Source of the DNA: Sinotaia quadrata
Lineage: Eukaryota > Mollusca > Gastropoda > Architaenioglossa > Viviparidae
Length of the DNA: 64,000 nucleotides
Reading direction: 5' to 3'
NCBI GenBank assembly: GCA_028829895.1
Contig: CM054177.1
Coordinates: forward strand, 79,963,163-80,027,162
Part shown: positions 13,752-25,611 of the stretch, piece by piece
Position numbering within the stretch: the first letter of the stretch is position 1
How the letters are laid out: every line of letters begins with the position of its first letter
Notes under the pieces: generated by a model
What the model was told of the DNA's origin: nothing
Databases searched by the model: none
What the model saw: only the letters and a program-made list of their open reading frames with translations
Program-made: the position numbers and the translations under genes

Positions 13752-13759
13752 TTCTAGAA

Positions 13760-14346
13760 CTATCACTCTTCTATTTTACATTATCTATCATTCATTTTTC
13801 TAACACGTTGTAATACTGTGGGAACGTAATTTTTTTTCTCTGAGGCGTGATGAATTAAGTAAAATGAAAAAGACATTAAAATTTAAAGCTAAGTAAAATC
13901 ACTGCCCTTTGGGTTAGAAAATAGGTTATATTAACAAATGAAAAATTGTTTAAATTTAAAATAATATAATACCTAAATAAAATACAAGTTCGTTCATAGC
14001 GAATAGGAAGAAAGTACGTAACTCTTCCAGTTAAGAAAATGTTCATGACGAGTTGCCTCCCATTTTTATTTTTAATGCTGCGGTGTTGGTGGGTTGGCTA
14101 TTTAAAAAAACAACAACAAACCAATGTTAGTTAATTAATTCAGTAATGTTTAAGTCAAATTATGGTTATCCCGATTCGACAATATGCAGATAACGAGCAA
14201 TGACAAACAAGGGAAGTTGATAATTTAAGGGTTTTAAACGATTGATACTCTGTTAACGGTATGACAGCTTGGATATGAGCTTGCAGTGGCCCAAATTAGG
14301 TCTTTTCTCCAGGCGAATAAGTGAACTAGCAATGAGCGTAATAGAG
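13760..14346. other. Unique non-coding DNA
   Basis: AT-rich. No gene or element is recognised. Confidence 0.5.
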
Positions 14347-14460
14347 ATCTAATTAGAACTAGTTTATTAACTTGTAGATAAACTTAGGAAAATATAGGTA
14401 TATATCTAATTAGAACTAGTTTAGTAACTTGTAGATAAACTTAGGAAAATACAGGTATAG
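14347..14460. repeat. 57-bp tandem duplication
   Basis: Copies start ATCTAATTAGAACTAGTTTA at 14347 and 14404. Confidence 0.9.
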
Positions 14461-14742
14461 ATCAAATTAGATCGACGTTATTTGCTTAGGAATGACATAG
14501 TAATAAATGCATAAAGTTTTCAATAGTTCGAGTTGAACTTGTAAATGAAGTACCAGTGATACTGAGCAATATTGATAATTTGTAAGCAAACTAATTATAA
14601 GATTGCTGTATCTATAACCAAAACTAACAATAGATTGATTTAGAAGCGTCGAAAGCTAGGTCATTCAATTGTATAATAATTATATAGATTTAATGTGAAC
14701 TAGTTTATTAGCTTATGAATGAATTAATAATCAGAGGAAATG

Positions 14743-14850
14743 ATGGGCTATGGATGAAATGAAGTGCATTGGATAAAATGAAGGGCTATGGATGTAATGA
14801 AGGGTCATAAATAAAATGGAAGGCTATGGATGAAAAGAAGGGCGTGGATG
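14743..14850. repeat. About 22-bp degenerate repeat, 5 copies
   Basis: Units of the form GGGCTATGGATGAAATGAA with irregular length. Confidence 0.8.
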
Positions 14851-15784
14851 AATGAAACAAGTTTCAGATGAATGACGAAAGGCTGAAGCCAATTCAGAGG
14901 TAGGTATAGCTTAAAGAATAAATGAGTAATGAGAGTGGCACAGATCTAAATACATATGAATGTGCTTATGACATAAAGAAATATTTATTACAGTATTCAG
15001 TTAAATCTGCAGCATTATGTAGCGTATTAGGAAATATACAACGCTAGATTGTAAATAAACCAATGTAGGAAGTAGAGTAAATCCAAGGCAGCTCTTACTG
15101 GGTTAGTGAACTAGAGATATTTAATTAGATCTTATTACAATAGATGATTTTCGGAAATTAAAGAAAAAAGACTTGCCGTCAGAGTTACTCCCCATAAATA
15201 TCGGTCTCGGTCACTCGTGAAACTCACAAAGAGTGTCGCTTACGTTGAACACCCATGCATTAAGCTAATGGAAAGCAATATTTTCGACCAAAATAAATCC
15301 GTGTTTGTGTTGCAGACATTCATAAATGCAAGAGGGGGTCTTAGCAAAGATTACGAAAGTCAGATTTGATTGATCTTCTCGTTCTTGCCATCAAGACAGG
15401 GCTTGCTGTGGATCCGGAATTTCGAGGACCGAGTGAAAGTTATAGGAGACAAATTCGTTAAAACGGTTTCTCTAGATTACATAGTCCTTCAACTGTAACG
15501 GAATAGTTTGATTCTTTCCTCGAATCTCGATATGTTTACGTATGAATTACAGAATAATACAGGGCTATGACTTTGCGAAAAATTAATCAACAGCTGAAAT
15601 ACAATGAAGTATTAATATAATCTCCACCCCCCTTCCGCCCAAAATATATTTGAGAGTAAAAACAGAAATCTGTTTGAGAATTTAGTCAAATCAAGTTTGA
15701 TTATTTTTTGCGGAATGAATGGATCGATGATTTTGAAAAGTAGTATTAAAGATGAAAATTAGTCTGGAACAGAGTGACACAGAT
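14851..15784. other. Unique non-coding DNA
   Basis: About 14842-14890 resembles 16988-17042 (GTGGATGAA, CAAGTT, CAGATGA, CTGAAGCCAATT in the same order). No gene is recognised. Confidence 0.45.
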
Positions 15785-16572
15785 TTCTTACAAGTTAATC
15801 GGTAGACACACTAATAAAAGTTAATCACGAGATTTACTAGAATAAGTTAATCGCTAGGTATACAAGTTAATCACTAGACACACTAATAAAAGTTAATCAC
15901 TAGACACACTAATAAATGTTAATCGGTAGATATACTAGAATAAGTTAATCGCTAGACACACTAATAAAAGTTAATCACTAGATATATTAGAATAAGTTAA
16001 TCGCTAAGTATACTAGTACAAGTTAATCTCTAGACACACTAATACAAGTTAATCATTAGACATGCTAGCACAAGTAAAGCGCTAGATATACTAGTACAAT
16101 TTAATCTCTAGATATACTAGTACACATTAATCACTAGACATGCGAGTACAAGTTAAGCGCTAGATATACTAGTATAAGTTAATCACTAGACGCACTAATA
16201 AAAGTTAATCACTAGATATACTAGAATAAGTTAATCGCTAGGTATACTAGTACATGTTAATCACTAGACACACTAATAAAAGTTAATCACTAATTATACC
16301 AGAATAAGTTACACGCTAGACACTAATAAAAGTTAATCACTAGATATACTAGAATAAGTTAATCACTAGGTATAGTAGTACAAGTTAATCGCTAGACATA
16401 CTAGTACAAGTTAATCTCAAGACACACTAGTACAAGTTAATCACTAGACGTGCTAATACAAGTTAAGCGCTAGACATACTAGTACAAGTTAATCTCTAGA
16501 AATACTAGTACAAATTAATCACTAGCCCTGCTAGTACAAGTTAAGTGCTAGATATACTACTAGTACAAATTA
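15785..16572. repeat. 26-bp satellite, about 30 copies
   Basis: Two main unit types alternate irregularly: AGTTAATCACTAGACACACT followed by AATAAA, and AGTTAATCGCTAGGTATACT followed by AGTACA. CTAG occurs in almost every unit and ACTAGT in many. The array ends at a decayed unit near 16570. Confidence 0.95.
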
Positions 16573-17399
16573 GTTACTGGTTGTATACAGTGATAAATCT
16601 TTTAGACCTCTTTTAGCAAATTATTCATTATATTAAAAGTAAAATAATAGGAAGTTTTTTTAATGTCTGAAACTATTTATTGTAAATTAAAAAAGAAGGA
16701 TTTCCAGTAATATTTGGATAAATTCTTAAGTGCATCTATTAATAGCAATACGTTTCAAACACAAAAAGTGAATACTGTCAGTATGTTCAAGTCTCATAAT
16801 ATATTTATACTACATATTATACTATACAGTAGTGGCTTCCCGCCAGCCCTCCCGCCCTCCCAACACAAGTATGGGGCACTCCAGATCAAAGAACGTCTGA
16901 TGACGAAATGATCCATGCAAGCTCCAGTGGTGACGTAAAACTAACTCACACACACAACACATAGTCCACGTAAAGGTGCTATGTTTTCTGGGCTGTGGAT
17001 GAAAACAAGTTCCAGATGACGACAAGACTGAAGCCAATTTAGTCACATAATAAATTCATCCCCACTTTCTCTTTCTCTTCCAGAATTTATTGACATCAGT
17101 TTCATTCCTGTTAAATGCTGTCAGTCACAGAGAAATGTAAGTTTCATATTCGCCAATATTTTTCATTTCATGAAAACATGAAGGAAAGTACAACTAGAAA
17201 AAAAACTCTATTCAAGACTTCATTCTGCAGAAGCCCGCAAAACTGTCACGTATTCGTTTCGGCTGTCTAGAATTAATTTCCTCACCTTTCTTCACTCTCA
17301 TTTACTTAACTGCCACTACAAGTTTCAAAAACTAGTACAAAAACAGCTTTTTGGAGCACTCTGAGAGCCCAGAGAACTCAACATATTACTCATCTTCTC
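16573..17399. other. Unique non-coding DNA
   Basis: 16840-17050 is GC-richer and includes a short segment related to 14842-14890. No gene is recognised. Confidence 0.45.
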
Positions 17400-17670
17400 T
17401 ATTCCCTACTCTGGTTGTCTGATTACTACACTGGTTGTTTGCTTACCACAATGGCTGTCTGTCTAACGCACTGATTTTCTGTTTACTACACTGGTGACTA
17501 TACTGACACTCTTTTTACTATACTGGCTGTCTGTTTACTACACTGATTTTCTGTTTGCTACGCTGGCTGTCAGTTTACTAGGCTAGTTGTCTGTTTACTA
17601 CATTGGCTGACTGTTTACTATACTTGCTGCCTACTTGTTTACTACATTGGTTGTCTGTTTACTAAACTGC
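17400..17670. repeat. Degenerate 18-24 bp repeat
   Basis: About a dozen imperfect units of CTGTTTACTACACTGGTTGT. Confidence 0.85.
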
Positions 17671-18712
17671 CTGTCGTCTCTCCTCATTGTTTTTAAAAAT
17701 CGTTTTACGCGGGCTCAAATCTATGGGAGACGATCGCACTTGAAAAATTGAAATTTTTTTCTCGCGATTATTTCCCTTTCAAGCGGATACCTGTTTCCTG
17801 TTTGGTTACCCTGGAAAGCGGCGAATCTAAGTAATGTACTTAAAACAATAAGAAATGACGAACCTATGTAATAGCAATCTGGGGAACAAGCAAAACTAAG
17901 ACTATATTATAACTAAAATTAAGAAAATACTTATAATAAATTAACCTGATGAACTATTTTACACATATGAAAAGTGAAACTACTTAACATATTTAGAACA
18001 GATAAATGTATTATATCAAGTGATTCAATTGCGATGAGCGCCAACTAATTAGCCAGAAAATAAATGATTTATCGGAGAGAAATATTCACCAAAGTACATA
18101 TCTGAATAATTGTGAAAGTGAATATATATATATAACTTGACATTTAGTGTGTTTAGCAACATAGAATTGAATATTTTTTCTTTTTAAGACAATACTACAT
18201 ACTGCTGTGATTTTATTATAATCCAATTTTAAAATAGGTTTTGATGTCTCAAAATATTTTTTAAATTGCAAAAGAAAATTAATCTCCGTATTCTTGTATC
18301 ACTATTTAAAATTTTGCTTACCAGTGATTTGAAAAAAAAAGATTCAAATATTTTATATTGTTTAAAAAATCCACAGAACTTTCTTATAAATAACGTCACG
18401 TGATCGGATAAAAACCACCCCTACAAGGCTGTCCAAAAGACTTTGATGACAAAAAGTTAAAACCATTTTTGCAATATTCTTGCAAAATAGAAAAATCTTA
18501 CACAGTCAAAAATAAATAAATAAATATTCATATTGAATAAAATAATAAAACTTAATTCTGACACACTGATTTTACAAACAATCCCCGAGACCATCCCATA
18601 AGGACTTTCAACTTAAAAACCATTCATATAACTTTCTTGCAAACAGCCAACAAGACTATTTTATAGAACAGCCCACAAAGACGGTTATGCAAACAATCGC
18701 ACAAAACTATTT
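17671..18712. other. AT-rich non-coding DNA
   Basis: No gene is recognised. From about 18420 there are loose ACAAGACTATTTTGCAAAC-like motifs leading into the next array. Confidence 0.45.
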
Positions 18713-18905
18713 TTGCAAACAGGCCTACAAGACTATTTTGCAGGTAAGCTCACAAGGTTATCATATAGTAAAACCCTCAAGAAAAGTTTGCAAACAGGCC
18801 TACAAGACTATTTTGCAGGTAAGCTCACAAGGTTATCATATAGTAAAACCCTCAAGAAAAGTTTGCAAACAAGCCCACAAGACAGTCTTGCAAACAAACA
18901 AGCAA
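18713..18905. repeat. 75-bp tandem repeat, 2.6 copies
   Basis: Units start TTGCAAACAGGCCTACAAGA at 18713, 18788 and 18863; the first two are nearly identical. Confidence 0.93.
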
Positions 18906-19216
18906 ACGAGACTATTGTTAGACAAATTTAAAAAAATGTCGCCCTAGACAAGTCTACAACACACCAAATAAAAAAGCAAAAACAAATTCGTTAGCTCCAG
19001 GCTCAGTGAACTACAACAGAATTTTGACGCCACTAGGGATTTTCAAAATAGAACTGAACATTATAACAACACAATGACCTGAAATAAATTTCAATCCAAA
19101 TCTAATAAAATAAGTTTATATGTCACCTCCGGGGTATTTGTATTACAGCTAAGTTGAGAGTGTAGGTGTACACAAACTTGCCTTGGCCTTGGAGAGTCTA
19201 TATAATTACTCTCATA
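18906..19216. other. Unique non-coding DNA
   Basis: No gene or element is recognised. Confidence 0.5.
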
Positions 19217-19400
19217 GATTGTGGTCGGTCAAAGTGTTTACTGGATGCTTTACAGACAGTGGATACATTGCTCGTATAGATTGTGGTCGGTCAAAGTGTT
19301 TACTGGATGCTTTACAGACAGTGGATACATTGCTCGTATAGATTGTGGTCGGTCAGAGTGTTTATGAAAAGTGTTTTCTGGAACTTTTATAGGCAGTATG
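19217..19400. repeat. 62-bp tandem repeat, 3 copies
   Basis: Units start GATTGTGGTCGGTCARAGTG at 19217, 19279 and 19341; the third decays. Confidence 0.92.
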
Positions 19401-19854
19401 TGTATATAATACTCTTGTAGTATATGGTGGGTCAAAGTTTTATAAAAAGTGTTGTCGCAGAACTTTGGCAACACACATACAAAAAAAAAAATCTTTCAAA
19501 TTTGTTACGATCACATAAAAAGTGTTTCTCTTAAGCTCCACCCACACCTCCTCCTCCCGTTTCGCGACCTTGACGGCCAATCGCACATGGAAATGTAGAA
19601 TTTTAACACTCTGCTCAATTACAGAAACACTACGCTGACTACTTAAAATCAAACTAGCACATAGGACACTAGAACTCCATTCACCATTTGCCCTCCCAAA
19701 CACCACGAAAAAGAGATGTGCGATTACAATATCAGCAGAGAACCAACACTTTAGAAAAAAATAAAGCAACCACATAACAACAATAAAAGGCAGTGGATTA
19801 GTAATAGTAGTAGTAAATATAAAAGTACCTCTAATAATAATAATAATATCAACA
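19401..19854. other. Unique non-coding DNA
   Basis: No gene is recognised. An ATA/AAT simple tract at about 19810-19850 adjoins the LINE fragment. Confidence 0.45.
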
Positions 19855-20638
19855 AAGCAATCAACTTATAAATGGTTGAAAGAGACAGGTTCAAAGCGGA
19901 AACAGAAGCACTCATAACAGCTGCGCAAGATCAAGCACTGAACACAAAATCACACAAAACTAAAATCATAAAAATCTCAAATGATTCCAAATGTAGACTC
20001 TGCAAATCCTTGGATGAAACAACAGAGCGCACATATTAATTATCTGGATGTCAGGTTCTGGTTGGAACAGAATACACCAAACGACACAACGAAGTGGCAA
20101 AACAAATAGATAGAAATCTTTGTGAGAACTATGGCATAAAAACCCCAGAAAGAACATGGATGCACCAACCAGAAGCAGTCATCGAAACAGAAGTCAAAAT
20201 ACTGTGGGACTTCGAGATAAGAAGACCAGACATTGTAGTTCTCAATAAGTCCAACAGAACAGCAACAATCATTGATGTCGCTGTTCCAAGTGATACAAAC
20301 ATTAAAAACGAAAGAAAGAGAAAAAAATAGAAAAATATCAAGATCTCAAAATAGAAATTCAGAGACTGTGGAATGTAAAAGCAGAAGTGATACCGATAGT
20401 TTTAGGAGTTTTGGGAAACAACATGTGTATTGGAGGCTATCTGAATAAACTCCCTGGAAACCAAGGCTATCTGAATAAACCACGGACTCGCTCTACTACT
20501 CAAAGCAGCGCTTTACGGAAGTGCCTACATCCTCCGTAAAACCTTGGATCTCCCAGAATCTTGGTAAGATTCCGAGACCTTGGATCACAACCGACAGTCA
20601 AATAGAAGTCGTGGAAAGAGGCTGAATAATAATAATAG
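19855..20638 (+). mobile_element. Decayed LINE 3' end with restriction-like endonuclease domain
   Basis: This is the C-terminal end of a non-LTR retrotransposon ORF. Reading from 19872, one frame carries a CRLC zinc-knuckle start, LSGC, a TEYTKRHNEVAK segment, ILWDFEIRRPDIVV and TATIIDVAVPSD. The PD followed by a downstream D after a CCHC-type finger is the pattern of the restriction-like endonuclease of R2/R4/NeSL-type LINEs. The copy is dead: a TAA sits inside the zinc finger at 20037-20039 where the family has its histidine, a TAG occurs at 20328, and the next conserved block (KYQDLKIEIQRLW, PIVLGVLG) is in another frame. A 3' UTR with a GAATAATAATAATAG tail follows. The 5' part is missing, as in typical truncated insertions. 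Exact clade is not settled. Confidence 0.82.
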
Positions 20639-20786
20639 AAATTCCAACACGGATAGTTATAGAACTTCCAACAAGAATAATTATAAGAGAACTTTTAAGA
20701 GAGGTTCTCTGTACGAGGAGAAGCGAAAGCAAGAATGGCACTAATAGCACTTGAGAACGTAAAAGATGCATACAATTTTCAGCCAT

Positions 20787-21180
20787 CTGTAGGACACAAA
20801 TATTTGATTTACAATATGTATCTCTGAGCCCTGCTGTAGGACACAAATATCTGAGTTACAATATGTATCTCTGAGCCCTGCTGTAGGACACAAATATCTG
20901 AGTTAACAATATGTATCTCTGAGCCCTGCTGTAGGACACAATCATTGTTATTATAGGTATCTCTGAGCCCTGATGTAGGACACAATCATTGTTATTATGG
21001 GTATCTCTGAGCCCTGCTGTAGGACACAATCATTGTTATTATGGGTATCTCTGAGCCCTGCTGTAGGACACAAATATTTGAGTTACACTATGTATCTCTG
21101 AGCCCTGCTGTAGGACACAAATATTTGTGTTACAATATGTATCTCTGAGCCCTGCTGTAGGACACAAATATTGTATAAAT
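20787..21180. repeat. 44/47-bp minisatellite, 9 copies
   Basis: Units start CTGTAGGACACAA and end GAGCCCTG. Two length variants occur: one with ATATTTGAGTTACAATAT, the other with TCATTGTTATTAT. The 44-bp forms cluster in the middle of the array. Confidence 0.95.
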
Positions 21181-21317
21181 CTGCTAGACATTTGATAGTC
21201 AGGAACTAACTACATAGATTGATAAAACCATCAAATGAGATGTAAGCAAGTTCGATAAAATCGAGTATTTATTTTAGTAAATAAAATAGATAAAATGGAT
21301 TATTTTATTTAATATTT

Positions 21318-21707
21318 CAATAGTGTGATGGCTGAGAGCAATGAATACTGCTCAATAGTGTGATGGCTGAGAGCAATGAATACTGCTCAATAGTGTGATG
21401 GCTGAGAGCAATGAATACTGCTCAATAGTGTGATGGCTGAGAGCAATGAATACTGCTCAATAGTGTGATGGCTGAGAGCAATGAATACTGCTCAATAGTG
21501 TGATGGCTGAGAGCAATGAATACTGCTCAATAGTGTGATGGCTGAGAGCAATGAATACTGCTCAATAGTGTGATGGCTGAGAGCAATGAATACTGCTCAA
21601 TAGTGTGATGGCTGAGAGCAATGAATACTGCTCAATAGTGTGATGGCTGAGAGCAATGAATACTGCTCAATAGTGTGATGGCTGAGAGCAATGAATACTG
21701 CTCAATA
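21318..21707. repeat. Perfect 35-bp minisatellite, 11 identical copies
   Basis: Eleven consecutive units beginning CAATAGTGTGATGGCTGAGA, plus a 5-bp partial, with no difference seen between any two units. This homogeneity contrasts with nearly every other array in the window. Confidence 0.98.
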
Positions 21708-22287
21708 CAAGTGGATGTTTGATAAATCCAAGTCGAATGCATCGAGACTGAGTGTATAAAGAAAAAGTATCGTAGATCTTATACACTCAATAAACAAAAG
21801 TACTTCTGCGTTGATGAAGAAAGTATGAATGTCTTCATAATGAATTTTTTACATTTATAACATTTCTTACAATGTCACAAGGGGACAGCAGTAAACGAAA
21901 TGCAATCACCTGGAAAAAAAATACTTTCCACAAAATATGTCTATTCGTCTTTCATAATAAACTATAGAGTTTTATAGAGCCTTCAAGGTTGTGTAAAAAG
22001 GTTGCCTAGAGTTTTATTCATGTCTACTTTTGTATATATTGTGTAGTTTTGATTACATACAAACATGAAAAGAGTTATTAAAGACATAGTTTAAATTTTA
22101 TTTAATAAAATGCCTCAACAACAATTGCAATAATATTCAATAACAAATTAGAAAATTATGCACACTATAAACTATGGTTACTATTTGCTTTTGAAAATTT
22201 TAAAACTGGAGGGCACGGCCATTGAAAATGGCACCGACCAAAGAGAAACTGTAATATGTCTCTTAACCGACGATATTTGATTTTACT
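21708..22287. other. Unique non-coding DNA
   Basis: AT-rich. No gene is recognised. Confidence 0.5.
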
Positions 22288-22773
22288 TCAGTGAGAGAGG
22301 GAAGAAGAGAGAGAGGGAGAGAGAAGGAGAGAGGGAAGGAGAGAGGGAGAGAGGGAAGGAGAGAGGGAGAGGGAGGGAGAGAGGGAAGGAGAGAGAGAAG
22401 GAGAGAGGGAAGGAGAGAGAGAAGGAGAGGGGGGAGAGAGAGGGAGAGAGAGGGAAGGAAAGGGAGAGGGAGAGGGAAGGAGAGGGAGAGAGAGGGAAGA
22501 GAGGAAAGAAAAGGGAGAGGGAGAGAGAGAAAGGGAGAGGGGGAGAGAGAAAGGGAGACAGATGGAGAGAGATGGAGAGGGAATGGAGAGAGGCAGAGAA
22601 ATGGAGAGACGGAAGGTGAGAGAGAGGGGCAGAGGGAAGGAGAGAAAGGAGGAGAGATGGAGAGAGAGAAGGAAAAGAGGGAGAGGGAGAGCGAGGGACG
22701 GAGAGAGAGGGAGAGAGAGGGAAGGAGAGAGAGGGAGAGAGAGAGAGGGAGAAAGAGGGAAGGAGAGAGAGAG
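22288..22773. repeat. GA-rich homopurine tract, about 485 bp
   Basis: The plus strand is almost pure purine (GAGAGGGA, GGAGAGAGG and variants), with the few pyrimidines mostly in 22558-22690. All long frames here (Arg/Glu/Gly-rich plus strand; Ser/Leu/Pro-rich minus strand) are compositional. Confidence 0.95.
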
Positions 22774-22929
22774 CGTAAACCAAATTCAGTCTTATATCCA
22801 TAACTGTAAAGTTTTACACTCTCCGGTTGCAATTTTGCTTCCTCCTATCGACAACCCAGCAAGTGAATGAATATGTTTTTGTTGGTGTTTGAAAGGACAA
22901 AATGTTGCTGACATTAATCATCTATTGGC

Positions 22930-23330
22930 ACTCTGACTTTTTAGTAGTCTCTGTTGAATAGAAACATGCAATGTGCATACGAATAAAATATGAACTGCAT
23001 CCTCATATTCTTCCAGACACAACTGACATAAATTCTCAGTTGTCCCGAGGGATAAATATCCATTGTTATATCCCTTAATAAAGCTTATTCCACGGTCTCA
23101 ATCCCCATTGTGTTAAACAAACATTGTCCAGTTTCTGTTTATTGCTTCAAGGGCTTGCATTTCAAAAGTTGTCGCTTGACATAATTTTATTATGCCAGTC
23201 TTGTCCAAAACAGTATTTAATTCTTTTTTCAAAATCAGCAAGCACACAGACTTTCCTCTCACACCCGCTCTTCTAATAACATGTCTTATTTGTCTTACTT
23301 TCAATAAACAGTGGTTCATAATTCTTTTTG
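22930..23330 (-). mobile_element. Degenerate LINE C-terminal remnant (zinc motif)
   Basis: On the minus strand one reading frame runs for about 130 codons with only two stops (around 23110-23115 and 23098-23100). It ends in a C-x2-C-x8-H-x4-C motif (LCQLCLEE, then AVHILFVC; cysteines at about 23026, 23017 and 22975). That spacing, preceded by a GYLSLG-like segment, is the usual C-terminal finger of jockey/CR1/R1-type LINE ORF2 proteins. No reverse transcriptase core or tail is visible nearby. A chance match is possible because the motif is short. Confidence 0.45.
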
Positions 23331-25125
23331 GAGAAACATCAAAGCACTGAGAAGTGATATCCCTCGATAAGTGTCAAGTTTACCAGTATCTCCCTCCCTC
23401 CCCCAACAACCCTTTCAAAAAAAAGGGACTAGAATAGATTTCCTGCCACATGAAAATAATCCATTATCAAATATGTAATTGACATATGCCAGCAAGAAAG
23501 GTAAAAATGTAGCAAACTAGTTTCTTGAGAATTCATGCATTGCACTATAATTTCCTGCAGTGTTACCATTCTGTAGATGACTTAGAAGCAGCCTCGATCT
23601 GAGGTGATATTACAGTCATGCTCTACAACCTCAGATAAGTCATTATTAGTGATACAAGTGTGGAATGTGAGTGTATGTGTGTACAGTCCTTTTTTTGTTT
23701 TGTTGCACTGTTGCGAAAAATTTAGGTCAGCGCTCACTTTGTTTAAATCACGCAGCACTATACTGAGAACTTGTTAGTACTAATGTAGTGCTATGCTAGT
23801 ATGTATAGTTTACTCGTTGTACAATGCTTTAGGTAGTTATTAACCAAAGTTGACATTGATGTATTTAGATAGGAAGTGGCTTAGAGTTTACATTTAGATA
23901 TTTTGTATGCTATTTTACATTATTTTCTTAGTGCATTTTATGATTTATGTGTGTGAGCATGGTTTCTCCATCACCCAAATATAGTTTTTTTATTTTATTT
24001 TGTATTTTATCTTGTAACTTATACGATAGGAAAGAGTTATATTTAAAGAATAATTAATGTAGTTTCTTTAGATACTATAAGCATTATATAATTCTTGGTA
24101 GTTCAGGAGTAAATTATAAGTAAATCAAAGTAAGAAAGCATAGAAGAGTCAATTAACACCAGTTTCAATCATGTCTGAATTGTCTGCTGTGGATCTCCTT
24201 GACACTGATGCTTTCAGAATATAGATGGTTGAGCGAGTGTGTCAAAGGATGGTTAGTTATATGTGTACAGACATCTATATAGCTAGGAAGAAAGAGAGTT
24301 TAGCACTGTGCCACCATAAATAAAGGCTTCATGTAAGCTTTAAACACGGTGTTGCGTGTAGTAGACAAAACGCCGATTATACAACACATATATTGACATC
24401 AACTGAGTATCCTGTGAACAGTAGGGTCGCGTTTTTCAAACCAAACACCAAACAAAGATGAAAAATATGAAAGAGTGAGTTATAATAACGATAAACAATA
24501 TATATATATATTTAAAGGAAATATTCTTAATACACGCTAGCATAATTACTATCACAACTACATGTACAGTCTTAATATAACTTCAACCTGACTGACCTTT
24601 CTCGGCATAAAGATTGTTTTTACCAGTGTCTTCTGGGAGAGGGGGGCAGGACGTGCTATTATGATGGCGTCTGTCTGGATTCTAGACAGTAGGGCATTTT
24701 CCATGCGAATGGAGGCAGTCACATGTCCAGTCTGGCTAAATATTTGGGATATTATTAAAACCGGACCCAGGAGACAGTCCAAATTGGATAACATTATCAG
24801 GGCCCTTTCGCAAGAGGGAAGCTAAGTTTTGGCCTGCTTGCATGAGTTTGGCAGTAGATTCTAACCGCTACAGTCGCCAGGATGAATGAAAGTTAGGCGA
24901 CCGGGTCTCGTACCCTGAAACAACTCATTGTATTATATCCTGCTATTCAACATTTCTTCTGAAACTGTTTATGACTATCCCTGATGGTCCCCTGCTATTG
25001 CTATTTATGGCTTAACTTTAGCATCGACCCAGCTACGTTCCACAGTACTTTGACAAGGTTTTAACTTCTAGGTCTGTGTCACGTGACATAAGCTCATTGT
25101 TCTGTAGCACTGCTTCTTTAAACGA
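23331..25125. other. Long unique non-coding stretch
   Basis: About 1.8 kb with no tandem repeat and no recognised gene. The part at about 24580-24920 is GC-richer. The minus-strand open frame there has no identifiable domain. Confidence 0.45.
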
Positions 25126-25369
25126 CATTGCTTGAAACATTTGCTTGAAATTCATTGTCTGTTGTCTGTCTGACGCTTGCACTCCACATTGCTTGAAACA
25201 TTTGCTTGAAATTCATTGTCTGTTGTCTGTCTGACGCTTGCACTCCACATTGCTTGAAACATTTGCTTGAAATTCATTGTCTGTTGTCTGTCTGACGCTT
25301 GCACTCCACATTGCTTGAAACATTTGCTTGAAATTCATTGTCTGTTGTCTGTCTGACGCTTGCACTCCA
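25126..25369. repeat. 61-bp tandem repeat, 4 near-perfect copies
   Basis: Units start CATTGCTTGAAACATTTGCT at 25126, 25187, 25248 and 25309. The copies appear identical. Confidence 0.96.
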
Positions 25370-25611
25370 CATTTCAAGTGTGCTCATTATTTCGCGTACA
25401 GTCTACGTTTTTGAAAAGTGTTGGAGATTGTCTTGAAGTCCATTGTAAAGTCCCCTAAGCAAACTGGACACAAAGCCGCCAGTCTGCATCTTGTTCTGGA
25501 AACGTTAATCCTCATTACAGTTACAGAATATCTTGTGGTATATGAATTGAAATATGTAAATATGTCAAAACGAAGGGATTAGATGTCATTCTCAGTGAAC
25601 GAAGCTCATAT

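Noticed and set aside
21318..21707. CRISPR-like array of regular repeats
   Set aside because: Units are contiguous with no spacers, and the context is animal DNA; it is a minisatellite.
22263..22870. Ser/Leu/Pro-rich and Arg/Glu/Gly-rich frames of 100-190 codons
   Set aside because: Low-complexity translation of a homopurine tract.
24840..24915. Possible tRNA-derived SINE (GGGTCTCGTACCC resembles a B box)
   Set aside because: No matching A box at the right spacing, no tail and no second copy in the window.
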